Source: a virus
Virus record (IMG/VR): IMGVR_UViG_3300036761_001879
Span: 1 to 36,630 of that record
Strand: one strand, 5' to 3'
DNA length: 36,630 nucleotides
The notes under the pieces are model-generated. The model made no database searches. It was not told the origin of the DNA and saw only the letters and a list, made by a program, of their open reading frames with translations. Below, piece by piece: positions 1-7,355 of the stretch; positions within the stretch are counted from its first letter, which is position 1; each line of letters starts with the position of its first letter. A program made the translations under genes and the position numbers.

Positions 1-126
1 CCTGGCCGATAAGCTCCAGGGGATGAGCGACCCGCTCGAGCGCGCGAAACTCCTTACCGAAATGTTTGGGAAGAATTGGTCGGTGCTCACGCCCATTCTT
101 TACCAGGGCGGGGATGCCCTGCGCGC
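1..126 (+). repeat. Terminal direct repeat, left copy (assembly overlap)
   Basis: Bases 1-126 are identical to 36465-36590. The next 40 bases are homologous but differ at 11 positions. Most differences are synonymous in the tape-measure frame. This reads as a circular or permuted genome with two alleles sampled at its ends, rather than a fixed terminal repeat. Confidence 0.9.
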
Positions 127-1624
127 CCAAGCACACGCAGTCGCGGACGGCCTCATCCTCACGGACGCGGCTTCGAAAAAGACGCGCGAGTACGAGGTGG
201 CAGTTGACGCGCTGAAGGATTCGATTACTGCCCTCAAGCACCAGGTCGGGCTGACGGTCATCGACATCTGGCTCAAGATTCGCACCGCGCTTACGTCAGA
301 CACAACATCCGCGCAGGCGGCCGCCGACGCCCAACAGCGCTCGCTCCGCGAGGCCAACATCCGAGCGGCCGAGGGTCGAGGCGTCCAGACGGGAATGGTC
401 GCTGGGGGCACATCCGCCACAGTCATTGCCCAGCGGACAGCCGCCGCGACGCAGGCGGCCATCGACCGGGAGCGGGCAATCAGGCAGGAGACGACGTGGG
501 GCCTCGCCGTGGGCACGAGCGCCCGAGAGGCGCGGCGCTTGGCTATTGCGACAGACAGCCTTGCCATCGCCAAGCGTGAAGTGACCCGCACGCAGGACCG
601 CATGAGCGAAGGGCAACAGGCCTGGAATGGGTTTGCCCAGGATGCCGCGGGCAGACTTGAGAACATGGTCGGGCATGGCAAGAGATACGAGGCGGGTCTG
701 CAGGCGATCGACAAGGCCACGGGCTCCAACCTCTATGGAGCCTTCCAACTCGACAAACAGCAGCGAAAGCTCGAGGTTGATTTCGCCCGCGGCAAAATCT
801 CGGCCGAGCAGTATGGCAAGGGCATCGCGGACATCGGCAAGGCGAAGGGCCTCACGCCAATGGACACTGTTATTGAAACCGCAAACGCAGCCATTGCGCG
901 CGTGGGAGAAGTTCAAGCGTCACTCAACGCCATGCGAGACAAGATTGTAACCATTTGGGTCAGGACACTGCCCCTGCCTCCCGGCACCACGGGCGGCGGC
1001 TGCTTCGTCGCCGGCACGCCGGTCGACTGCCCGGGCGGCCGGCGCCGCGTCGAGCAGGTGAGGGTCGGCCAGCGAGTCGTAGTCTACATCCCGTTGACCG
1101 GTGCCCGCATCACCTCGCGCGTGGTGAAGACAACGCGGGTCGCCCGCGACGATCTGGTCAGCCTCTACACCTCGCAGGCCGAGATCCTCGGAATCAGCCC
1201 GAACCATCGCTTCCTCACCACCTCGGGCGAGTTCGTCGAGGTCGGGCGGCTGGCCGTCGGCACCCGCCTGGTGACGAAGTACGGGCCGGCCAGCGTGCTG
1301 CGGGTCGTGCGCTTCCCGGGCGAGCACGAGGTATACAACCTGGAAGTCGCGCACCCGGCGCACACTTACCTGGTGGCCGGGCACGTCGTTCACAATGCGA
1401 AGTCCGGTGGCCAGTTCGGACTCGACATGATCGTCCCGCCAGGCTACAACGAAAACTTCCCGGTGATGGCCGGCTCGGGTGAGCGGGTCACGGTCGAGAC
1501 GCCCGGCATGCAGTCCTCGCCGCATGCGGGTGGCGGCCCGGTCATCGGCACGGTCAACGTCGGCAACGAGATCGACGAGCATGACCTGCTGGCCAAAGTC
1601 GCGCGGCTGTCAGGGAGGCACTGA
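2..1624 (+). CDS. Tail tape-measure protein, C-terminal part, with embedded Hint domain (5' end continues from 36040)
   Basis: This is the downstream part of the tape-measure protein that starts at 36040; the frame is open from base 2. Joined across the circle the protein would be 682 residues. The tape measure sets tail length and lines the tail tube. The N-terminal part here is Ala/Gln-rich and helical. A 132-residue Hint domain follows (bases 1001-1396). The C-terminus then resumes with AKSGGQFGLDMIVPPGYNE and GERVTVETPG, which resembles the glycine-rich end common in tape-measure proteins. The stop overlaps the next start as TGATG. Bases 127 to about 985 look less GC-rich than their surroundings. 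The tape-measure call rests on position after the frameshifted chaperone gene, on the helical and hydrophobic character, and on the C-terminal motif. Confidence 0.85.
   Translation: MADKLQGMSDPLERAKLLTEMFGKNWSVLTPILYQGGDALRAQAHAVADGLILTDAASKKTREYEVAVDALKDSITALKHQVGLTVIDIWLKIRTALTSDTTSAQAAADAQQRSLREANIRAAEGRGVQTGMVAGGTSATVIAQRTAAATQAAIDRERAIRQETTWGLAVGTSAREARRLAIATDSLAIAKREVTRTQDRMSEGQQAWNGFAQDAAGRLENMVGHGKRYEAGLQAIDKATGSNLYGAFQLDKQQRKLEVDFARGKISAEQYGKGIADIGKAKGLTPMDTVIETANAAIARVGEVQASLNAMRDKIVTIWVRTLPLPPGTTGGGCFVAGTPVDCPGGRRRVEQVRVGQRVVVYIPLTGARITSRVVKTTRVARDDLVSLYTSQAEILGISPNHRFLTTSGEFVEVGRLAVGTRLVTKYGPASVLRVVRFPGEHEVYNLEVAHPAHTYLVAGHVVHNAKSGGQFGLDMIVPPGYNENFPVMAGSGERVTVETPGMQSSPHAGGGPVIGTVNVGNEIDEHDLLAKVARLSGRH
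1001..1396 (+). other. Hint (intein / bacterial intein-like) domain inside the tape-measure protein
   Basis: Residues 476-607 of the joined protein. It opens with Cys in CFVAGTPV (intein block A), has ISPNHRFLT with the S-x-x-H form of block B, VYNLEVAHPAHTYLVAG (block F) and ends HVVHN (block G). The next residue is Ala, not Cys, Ser or Thr. The 132-residue length fits a mini-intein or bacterial intein-like (BIL) domain with no room for a homing endonuclease. Family knowledge: Hint domains with a nucleophile at +1 splice, while BIL domains without one can cleave or splice by other routes. The outcome here (splicing, cleavage of the tail protein, or no activity) is inference. Confidence 0.85.
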
Positions 1625-3597
1625 TGGCCACCCTCGAAATCACGGACGGCTTGACCTTCACCATTCCGATGGTGTCACTGTCGGGCTTCATGCTGGCGAA
1701 GGGCGGCGCCCCCGGTTTCATCTTCGACGCCTCGCACCTGCGTGGCGACATCGAGGGCTCGTCGGCCGTCATCCCCGACCCTTACCGCCTCAACATGGCC
1801 GGCTTCTCGCACGACGATGCGGCGACGAAGATCCAGGCGCTCATCCGGGCGCTGGCCAGCGCGGCCGAATATCGCAAGTCGGGCCGCTGGTACACGCCCG
1901 TCTACATCAAGGCACAGACCGAGTTCGAGACCAACCCGCGCTACTCGATCTGCTTCGGCTGCTTTGAGCTCGAGCACCCGGAGCTCTACGGCGCGCACTT
2001 CCGGCCCGAGGGCTGGATTGTCGAGAAGGGCATGACCCTCCTGCGCGAGACGGCCTGGCGCGACCGGCAGCCGGGCACGCTGCCGACCCGCCTGGTCCTG
2101 GCCACCCGCGACGGATTCGGCGGCCCGTACAGCCAGGGCCACATTGTCTCACACCGCGAGGACTCGCCGGTCATCACGTACATCTATGTGCACGACGTCT
2201 CGGTCGGCTTCTCGGCGAACCTCGTCAACTCGACTGCCTTCGCCTACTTCCCGGCCGCGCCGGCCGTCGGCGACATCCTCTATATCGGCTCGACCACGCG
2301 ACTCCCGCTCAACATCGTCTTCGACACACCCGGCGGGGCCGCGGTCTGGACCCTGGCCGTGAAGTATTCGACCGGCGCGGCAACCTTCGGCACGCTCACT
2401 CTTGGCACCAATTGCGGCGTCTACCCAAACATGCAGTATTTCCTGCAGGCCGCAGGGACGAATGTCCTCTCAATCAACCCGCCCAGCGATGTCGCCCTGG
2501 GCACGGTCAACGGTGTCTCTGCCTTCTGGGTGCGCATTGAAATCACTGCCTACACGTCTGGCGGCGCCAGCGCCCAGGCCTACGAGAAGGTCTACACGGT
2601 CAACACGCCCTACCTCGAGGTGCCGGCGTTGTCGGTGAAGGGTGACACGCGCCCGCTCGTACTCCTGCGCGCCTATAGTGACGGAGAGGGAACGACGACA
2701 CCCAGCCCGCAGTCCACATCGCGCATCCTGGTCGCGGCCCGGTCGCGCGGGCTGACGTCTTTTACGCCAGTCCTCAACGCCGCGAACCAGCTCAACCCGG
2801 CCGGCTGGGGTCTGGCGGGTGGCACGGACGGCGCGCTACAGGCCGACCAGAGGGCCTCGGGTCTCTACGCATACCGGACCTCGTTTGCGACCAACATCAA
2901 TCATGTGGTGCGTTTCACGCTGACTGGAACGAGCAAGTTGCCCGATTGGCTGGGCGCCTTCAAGGTCTTCGTCCGCGCTCGGCAGAATGGAGGCGCGGCC
3001 GGCGACGTCTCGGTTAGCTTGCGCATCGGTCTGGGCGGAAGCGGAGACGATGTGCCGCACTACGACACTCTGACCGTGAAGACTAAGACTTTTGACAAGA
3101 CTTGGGAATTCATCGACCTGGGCCGCTTGCAGACGCACATGGCGGAGCTCTCGCCAGCCGACACCTTCACCACAGCCGACATCGCCGTGCAGATCTTAGC
3201 CTCGCGTGCCTCGGGCGCCGCGACGATCGACTACGACTCGATCTGGTTCATGCCCTGCGATGAGTGGATTGCCGCTTTCAAGGACCCGCTGCAGAACACC
3301 AGCCTCGGCTCGTCGGCCCTGAAGAGTTTCACCTACCTGGACATCGACGGCGGCGTTCTGGTCGACCGCATCCTCAAATACCGCATCATCGGCACGAACA
3401 ACATCCCCGGCGAGGAGTGGCTGCTCGAGGGGCGGCCGCCCAAGTTGCGCTGGACCGACAAGACCCAGCTCTACTTCATGATGCTGCACTACCCGACCAC
3501 CTGGGGCGTCGGCCCGCTGCTCTCCCCGCTGGGCATGCACCTGGGCGTTGAGCTGTACGTCGTCAACCGCTACCTGGTCCTGCGGGGGGCTGCCTGA
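1624..3597 (+). CDS. Minor tail / distal tail protein
   Basis: 657 residues, starting at an ATG that overlaps the tape-measure stop (TGATG) and ending in a TGATG overlap with the next gene, so translation is probably coupled. Immediately after the tape measure is the usual place for distal-tail and tail-tip proteins, and the composition (long beta-rich stretches, many Thr/Ser/Gly, few Cys) fits a structural protein of the tail tip. Residues about 420-545 look like a jelly-roll, carbohydrate-binding-like segment, which would suit host-surface contact. I recognise no catalytic motif. The specific family is not assigned; function is inferred from position. Confidence 0.7.
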   Translation: MATLEITDGLTFTIPMVSLSGFMLAKGGAPGFIFDASHLRGDIEGSSAVIPDPYRLNMAGFSHDDAATKIQALIRALASAAEYRKSGRWYTPVYIKAQTEFETNPRYSICFGCFELEHPELYGAHFRPEGWIVEKGMTLLRETAWRDRQPGTLPTRLVLATRDGFGGPYSQGHIVSHREDSPVITYIYVHDVSVGFSANLVNSTAFAYFPAAPAVGDILYIGSTTRLPLNIVFDTPGGAAVWTLAVKYSTGAATFGTLTLGTNCGVYPNMQYFLQAAGTNVLSINPPSDVALGTVNGVSAFWVRIEITAYTSGGASAQAYEKVYTVNTPYLEVPALSVKGDTRPLVLLRAYSDGEGTTTPSPQSTSRILVAARSRGLTSFTPVLNAANQLNPAGWGLAGGTDGALQADQRASGLYAYRTSFATNINHVVRFTLTGTSKLPDWLGAFKVFVRARQNGGAAGDVSVSLRIGLGGSGDDVPHYDTLTVKTKTFDKTWEFIDLGRLQTHMAELSPADTFTTADIAVQILASRASGAATIDYDSIWFMPCDEWIAAFKDPLQNTSLGSSALKSFTYLDIDGGVLVDRILKYRIIGTNNIPGEEWLLEGRPPKLRWTDKTQLYFMMLHYPTTWGVGPLLSPLGMHLGVELYVVNRYLVLRGAA

Positions 3598-4490
3598 TGC
3601 CCTGGCAGGGCTCGATCGTCGTCTCACAGAACGCCGTTACCTCCTGGGAACGGTACGGGCACACCTTCACCCGCTCCGCGATGGAGGGGTTGCCCGGTCA
3701 CCGCAAGGTCGACGCGGAAGAGGGCGCCGAGGGCGGCTGGGGCACCGCCCACTTCACCATCTACGGCGACGTCTCCTTCCTGGCCGACTTCTTCGAGCGC
3801 GGTCTGTCGCGCCACGTCGAGTTCTACGACGAAGAGGCGACCCAGGTCTACGAGGGCATGCTGTATGCCATGACCCTCTTCATCGAGAACGAGGGCGCGA
3901 AGATCAGCCTGGACGACGTCTGGAACCGGGGCTGGATGCGCTTCCGGGTGCGCGGCTCGGGCACGACCGGGCGGTCGACGGTGACCGACATGCTCGACAG
4001 CCAGGGGCGCTTCGGCATCAAAGAGAAAGTTCTGCAGGGCGCCGAGCTCGAGAGCATCGCCGTGGCCGACCAGGCGGTCGCCTCCTATCTGCGCCTGCAC
4101 AAGTGGCCGCGCGCCACGCCCGAGAACATGAAGACCGGGCTCGAGGCCGCAGTCTTCGAGCCGCCGCAGATCCAGTGCGCCTGCGAGGGCTACTGGAAGA
4201 CGCTCGAGTGGCAGGTCTACAATCAGACCGCCTCGCACGGCGCCCAGGGCGCGGACGTCGAGATCAATGACATCGTCACGGCGAAGGCACAGTTCGTTGC
4301 GGTGAAGGACATCCGCTCTGACCCGACGCCCGTCTCAAAGGAGTACGATGTCGACCGCACGCCGGCGGACCTGCTCTCGGGCATCTGCCGGCTTGGCCTC
4401 TCGGACTATACGCGAGTCATCCCGCGCATGACCAACGGGGGGACACTGTACGTTGGGGATGCCGCGCCGCCCGTGCTGCCGCCGGTGTAG
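3597..4490 (+). CDS. Minor tail protein
   Basis: 297 residues, with the start overlapping the preceding stop (TGATG). The sequence begins MPWQGSIVVSQNAVTSWERY and is a mixed alpha/beta protein with no signal peptide or membrane segment. It sits second after the tape measure, between two other presumed tail-tip proteins, and is followed by a 5-base gap. It may be a tail-hub or baseplate-like component. I do not recognise the family; the tail role is inferred from the operon. Confidence 0.6.
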   Translation: MPWQGSIVVSQNAVTSWERYGHTFTRSAMEGLPGHRKVDAEEGAEGGWGTAHFTIYGDVSFLADFFERGLSRHVEFYDEEATQVYEGMLYAMTLFIENEGAKISLDDVWNRGWMRFRVRGSGTTGRSTVTDMLDSQGRFGIKEKVLQGAELESIAVADQAVASYLRLHKWPRATPENMKTGLEAAVFEPPQIQCACEGYWKTLEWQVYNQTASHGAQGADVEINDIVTAKAQFVAVKDIRSDPTPVSKEYDVDRTPADLLSGICRLGLSDYTRVIPRMTNGGTLYVGDAAPPVLPPV

Positions 4491-4495
4491 GTGCC

Positions 4496-5425
4496 ATGCC
4501 TTATATCAGCGTGATGAATACGCAGGTCGCAGTCTGGGGCTCGGGCAACGGCTCGATTGCCGCCTATGCCGTCGGCACCGAGCCGCACCGCATGCTGGTC
4601 TCGATCGTCCAGGCCTACCGGGGCGCGCCGACGGTCGTCATCCCGACCGGGGTCACGCACAATGCCGTCGCCATGACCGAGAAGGTCGACTTCCGCAAGG
4701 GGGCCGGCGGTCAAGTCGGCATCAGTCTCTGGTATCTGCTCGACGCCGGCGGCACCGGCAACATCACCACGACCGGCCTGGGGGTGGACGCCAACGCCGG
4801 CACGCGCATGGTGGCCTACTATCTCACGCCGGTCTTCCCCACGACGCCCTGGCGCGCCGCCACGACAGCCAATGGCAACGGCACGGTCTCGACCGTGATC
4901 TGCGCCTGCACGGGCGGCGACTTGGCCATCGACGCCTCGGCGAAGGGCACGACGGAGGCCATGACCCAGGGTGCCGGGCAGACGCTGATCAGCATGGGCA
5001 ACGGCGGCGGCTTCCTCGAGGCGGGCAACTCGTCAAAGGACGGCGCCCTCTCGACTACCTTCACCTGGACCTGGGTCAATAACCGCGACTGGATTGCCTC
5101 GGCCATCGGCGTGCGACCCTTCGCCGCCTCGCGCTCGCGCAACCTGGCCTACACCTACGAGATCGTCAACGGCCGGCGCGTAGTGCGCGACGCCAATGGC
5201 GCCATCGTTCCGCCCTGGCGGGTGCGCGCCGACTCGTGGGCCGAGGTGCTGCGCTTCTTCCAGCCGACGACCGCCGAGAGCGACACCTACATTGACGACC
5301 AGGCGAAGGTCTATTTCGAGCGGGTGCACTGGGATGGCGAGGACGAGGGCCTGGACTTTGAGACCGACCGCGCCCAGTTCTCTGAGGTCGTGCTGGCCCA
5401 GGCGGCCGGCGGGATGAATGCCTGA
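4496..5425 (+). CDS. Tail protein, possible receptor-binding or tip protein
   Basis: 309 residues. The first ~210 are rich in Gly, Ala and Thr with short beta-like segments, as in extracellular fibre or tip proteins. The last ~90 are charged and contain a long acidic stretch (VHWDGEDEGLDFETDRAQF). The start follows the previous gene by five bases with only a weak AGGTG Shine-Dalgarno, and the stop overlaps the next start (TGATG). No chaperone or hydrolase motif is visible. The receptor-binding idea is inference from composition and place. Confidence 0.55.
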   Translation: MPYISVMNTQVAVWGSGNGSIAAYAVGTEPHRMLVSIVQAYRGAPTVVIPTGVTHNAVAMTEKVDFRKGAGGQVGISLWYLLDAGGTGNITTTGLGVDANAGTRMVAYYLTPVFPTTPWRAATTANGNGTVSTVICACTGGDLAIDASAKGTTEAMTQGAGQTLISMGNGGGFLEAGNSSKDGALSTTFTWTWVNNRDWIASAIGVRPFAASRSRNLAYTYEIVNGRRVVRDANGAIVPPWRVRADSWAEVLRFFQPTTAESDTYIDDQAKVYFERVHWDGEDEGLDFETDRAQFSEVVLAQAAGGMNA

Positions 5426-5652
5426 TGTCGATTCTGATTGAGGGGCCGGACGTGCTGGGCTATAGCCCGACCGTCTACATCACCACGACCAATTACACGG
5501 CCGCCTCCTATGGCAAGGCCGGCCCGACTGTGCAGAACAATGGCCGAGCCGGCCGGGAAGCGGCCTCGCTCATGGACCAGTTCGTCGGGATGATCGGGCC
5601 GATGGTTGTCTACTACTCGCCGGCGGCCTGGGTGCGGGAGGTGTGCGGATGA
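5425..5652 (+). CDS. Small tail-region protein, unknown
   Basis: 75 residues beginning MSILIEGPDVLGYSPTVYI. It overlaps the gene before it (TGATG) and the gene after it (ATGA at 5649-5652), so it belongs to a tightly coupled tail string. Mid-protein it is rich in Tyr, Thr and Asn and ends with a hydrophobic Val/Tyr stretch. No motif is recognised. It could be a minor tip component or an accessory to the preceding protein. Confidence 0.55.
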   Translation: MSILIEGPDVLGYSPTVYITTTNYTAASYGKAGPTVQNNGRAGREAASLMDQFVGMIGPMVVYYSPAAWVREVCG

Positions 5653-6062
5653 CGCCGCAAGCGGCACTTCGGATGTACCGGCACGACGCGCACCTGATCG
5701 TCGCCGAAGATCTGGACGACCTCGAGCGCCAGGTGTCCGAGCTGGCTGTCGCCGGCGATGGGCTCGCGAAGGCCGACGCCGACCAGAAGGCGAAGGTCAA
5801 GGTACGCGGCGGCACGCTGAAGATTGCCAACCCGGACGGCGACAAGACCATCGACGCCATCCTGCTCGTGCTCGAGCAGCTCGGCCTGCTGCCCAGGGTC
5901 GAGCCCGAATACCGCGAGCTGTGGGAGGGCGAGACGGTCTTCATGGTCGACGAGAAGGGCGAGCGCGTGCCGCGCGATGTTCGCGAGTGGCTCGCTCTGC
6001 TGGGCGCCGGCAAGGTGGCCGAGCGCGTCGACGGCCACTGGCTGGCGAAGGCGAAGGATTAG
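5649..6062 (+). CDS. Conserved small protein in tail-lysis junction, unknown
   Basis: 137 residues from the ATG at 5649, which overlaps the preceding stop as ATGA. A GTG two codons upstream is possible but less likely. The N-terminus (HDAHLIVAEDLDDLERQVSE) resembles the start of the 94-residue protein at 15169 (YHILHAESAEALEQQVNEIL), suggesting the same short alpha/beta fold, perhaps DUF1737-like. The middle is Lys/Asp-rich. It lies between tail genes and the lysis genes. No enzymatic residues are apparent. Confidence 0.55.
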   Translation: MTPQAALRMYRHDAHLIVAEDLDDLERQVSELAVAGDGLAKADADQKAKVKVRGGTLKIANPDGDKTIDAILLVLEQLGLLPRVEPEYRELWEGETVFMVDEKGERVPRDVREWLALLGAGKVAERVDGHWLAKAKD

Positions 6063-6068
6063 GCGCGC

Positions 6069-6227
6069 ATGTTTGCCGCGGGGCTTCTGCTCATGGTCGC
6101 GGGCCTGGCGATGCTGCTCTACGCGGCGGTCGGGTACCCGCGCACCGGCCGCTGGGAACGTATGGCGGTCGTGCTGATCGTCGCCGGCATGGTCATCCTG
6201 CTGGTCGGCGGCATTCGAGGAGGGTAG
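6069..6227 (+). CDS. Small membrane protein, holin candidate
   Basis: 52 residues, beginning MFAAGLLLMVAGLAMLLYAA. It has two hydrophobic segments (about residues 3-20 and 32-47) joined by a short basic loop (PRTGRWER), so it is a helical hairpin with short ends. It lies 7 bases after one gene and 1 base before the endolysin gene, whose Shine-Dalgarno (GAGGAGGG) is inside its 3' end. A two-segment membrane protein directly before an endolysin is the usual holin arrangement. The role is inferred; a second membrane-protein pair is present at 18458-19267. Confidence 0.6.
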   Translation: MFAAGLLLMVAGLAMLLYAAVGYPRTGRWERMAVVLIVAGMVILLVGGIRGG

Positions 6228-6228
6228 C

Positions 6229-7044
6229 ATGGTCAACCTGGCGAACCTGGACGGCAAGGGATTCTTCATCAATGACCTGCGGCTGCAGACGGCGGCCGCC
6301 TGGTCCGAGAAGTGTGCCGCGGCTGGTGCGAAGCGCGTCATGCTCAAGGTGGACTCGGCGATGAACGTCGGCCGCCTGGCGCCGGCAGCCGCCGCCTTCA
6401 AGGCGAAGGGCATCAGCGTGGAGGCCTGGCACTACATCCTGCCGAAGGACCCGGTCGGCAGCGCGCGCCGTGCGGCCCTGGACTGCGCGACGATGGAGCT
6501 TGCAACGGGCCGCGCGATCGGCGCCTTCCACGTCGACGCGGAGGGACCATATAACCTCCCGGGCAATATCGACGAGCTGGCGGCGCGCGCCTACATGGGC
6601 GAGCTGCGCGCGCGTCTGGGGAAGACGGTTCCCATTGGGCTGTGCTCGTATCGCTATCCTTCCTACCAGCCCAACTTTCCCTGGCTGGCCTTCGTCTACG
6701 CCTCGGACTTCCACAGCCCGCAGGTCTACTGGGTCGGCGCCCACAATCCGGGCTTTCAACTTCGCAAGTCGATAGCCGAGCTGTTGAAGATCCGCAAGCT
6801 GCCGGTCATCCCGGTGGGCGCCGCCTACAGCGAGAAGGTGAAGATCAACGGACACACTCAGGTCTGGTGGTCGTCGCCGCCCGAGCTCGAGGAATTCATG
6901 GACGCCGCCGCGGCCGCCAAGTGCCCGGGGCTGGGCGTCTGGTTCGCAGATGAAATGTTCTCGGTCAACTGGTGGGAGTTCAAGGGGTCGACCGTCGCCA
7001 TGCGCCAGGCCTGGGTGAAGACCTTCTCCCTTCCCTGGCCATGA
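6229..7044 (+). CDS. Endolysin, TIM-barrel glycosidase-like (GH25-like)
   Basis: 271 residues, with a good Shine-Dalgarno (GAGGAGGGTAGC) before the ATG. The protein reads as a beta/alpha barrel. It has an early barrel strand at RVMLKVDSA, the active-site-like FHVDAEGP with Asp103 and Glu105 (the Asp-x-Glu pattern used by GH25 lysozymes), and later strands at VPIGLCSYRYPSY, FVYASDFHSPQVYWVG and CPGLGVWFADE. It has no signal peptide, so it would need a holin. It ends the late operon. The exact family is not certain; a glycosidase acting on the cell wall is the best reading. Confidence 0.65.
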   Translation: MVNLANLDGKGFFINDLRLQTAAAWSEKCAAAGAKRVMLKVDSAMNVGRLAPAAAAFKAKGISVEAWHYILPKDPVGSARRAALDCATMELATGRAIGAFHVDAEGPYNLPGNIDELAARAYMGELRARLGKTVPIGLCSYRYPSYQPNFPWLAFVYASDFHSPQVYWVGAHNPGFQLRKSIAELLKIRKLPVIPVGAAYSEKVKINGHTQVWWSSPPELEEFMDAAAAAKCPGLGVWFADEMFSVNWWEFKGSTVAMRQAWVKTFSLPWP

Positions 7045-7190
7045 GCCGGGTCTTTCCGCGGAAATACTCGCGGCGCCGGGCCGACATCCGGGGCTGGTCT
7101 GCCGGCCGGCGGGCACAGGAAGGCTTGAGGCGAACGGCAGGCGGCCGGCCGGGGCCGGGGGGCGTGGGTCTCGCCTGGTGCCCGGGTTGA
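7041..7190 (+). CDS. Possible small basic protein overlapping endolysin stop
   Basis: A 49-residue ORF starts at an ATG overlapping the endolysin stop (ATGA) and ends within the promoter at 7187. It is very Arg/Gly-rich (MSRVFPRKYSRRRADIRGW). The phage palindrome at 7053-7066 falls inside it and encodes Phe-Pro-Arg-Lys. The overlap favours translation, but the composition is what random GC-rich sequence would give. If it is not coding, the 7045-7186 stretch holds only the palindrome and GC-rich inverted repeats without a U-run. Confidence 0.25.
   Translation: MSRVFPRKYSRRRADIRGWSAGRRAQEGLRRTAGGRPGPGGVGLAWCPG
7053..7066. promoter_or_regulatory. Palindromic site TTTCCGCGGAAATA (copy 1)
   Basis: Exact copy of a 14-bp palindrome also present at 10998-11011 and 24000-24013, with variants at 15464-15477 and 33945-33958. 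It lies just after the endolysin stop and about 120 bases before the promoter at 7187. The halves TTTC and GAAA separated by 4 bp match the layout of bacterial parS. Confidence 0.7.
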
Positions 7191-7216
7191 CAGGCCTGCC
7201 GGGGCCGGCGTATAAT
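7187..7216 (+). promoter_or_regulatory. Perfect-consensus sigma-70-type promoter
   Basis: TTGACA at 7187-7192 and TATAAT at 7211-7216 with an 18-base spacer. Both hexamers are perfect consensus, which is striking in a GC-rich phage. Transcription would begin near 7223. The only thing downstream before the terminator at 7316 is a 15-codon ORF, so the promoter serves a solitary short transcript. Confidence 0.85.
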
Positions 7217-7235
7217 CTGGGGCGGGGAGGTGCAC

Positions 7236-7283
7236 ATGAAGAGAAACCGGTTCCCCCTTTGCCGCCGTGTCTGTAGCCCTTAG
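7236..7283 (+). CDS. Micro-ORF of 15 codons in the short transcript
   Basis: MKRNRFPLCRRVCSP follows GGGGAGGTGCAC at good Shine-Dalgarno spacing. The peptide is strongly basic with two Cys. The stop lies in the loop region of the hairpin at 7261-7300, so translating ribosomes would open one arm of it. Whether it is a working peptide or a leader that couples translation to RNA folding cannot be told from sequence. Confidence 0.4.
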   Translation: MKRNRFPLCRRVCSP

Positions 7284-7315
7284 AGGCTCTGGCCGGCGGC
7301 ACTGCGTTAAAGGCC

Positions 7316-7340
7316 AAGCGCCCCCGGGTGGGGGCGCTTT
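7316..7340 (+). terminator. Rho-independent terminator
   Basis: AAGCGCCCCC (7316-7325), loop GGGT, then GGGGGCGCTT (7330-7339) and a short T-run. It ends the short transcript and would also stop read-through from the late operon before the convergent gene at 7356. Confidence 0.75.
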
Positions 7341-7355
7341 CGATTCGCGGCTCGG

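Larger units (their letters stand above)
7223..7340 (+). ncRNA. Predicted ~118-nt structured transcript
   Basis: It is bounded by the consensus promoter at 7187 and the terminator at 7316-7340. Inside, GCCGCCG (7261-7267) can pair with CGGCGGC (7294-7300), enclosing a smaller AGCC/GGCT stem, so the RNA should fold strongly. It also carries a Shine-Dalgarno (GGGGAGGTG) and a 15-codon ORF. It could be a regulatory RNA, a micropeptide mRNA, or both. Flanking genes point rightward on the left and leftward on the right, so it is not a leader for either. No known RNA family is recognised. Confidence 0.6.

Noticed and set aside
1-126. A 126-bp direct terminal repeat as in T7-type phages
   Set aside because: Homology continues past the repeat with scattered, mostly synonymous differences and an open frame, so an assembly overlap of a circular or permuted genome explains it better.
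920-1582. Long open frame on the minus strand opposite the tape measure
   Set aside because: It is antisense to the Hint domain and tail protein, has Asp/Arg/Val/Gly-rich shadow composition and no Shine-Dalgarno. GC-rich DNA gives many such frames.
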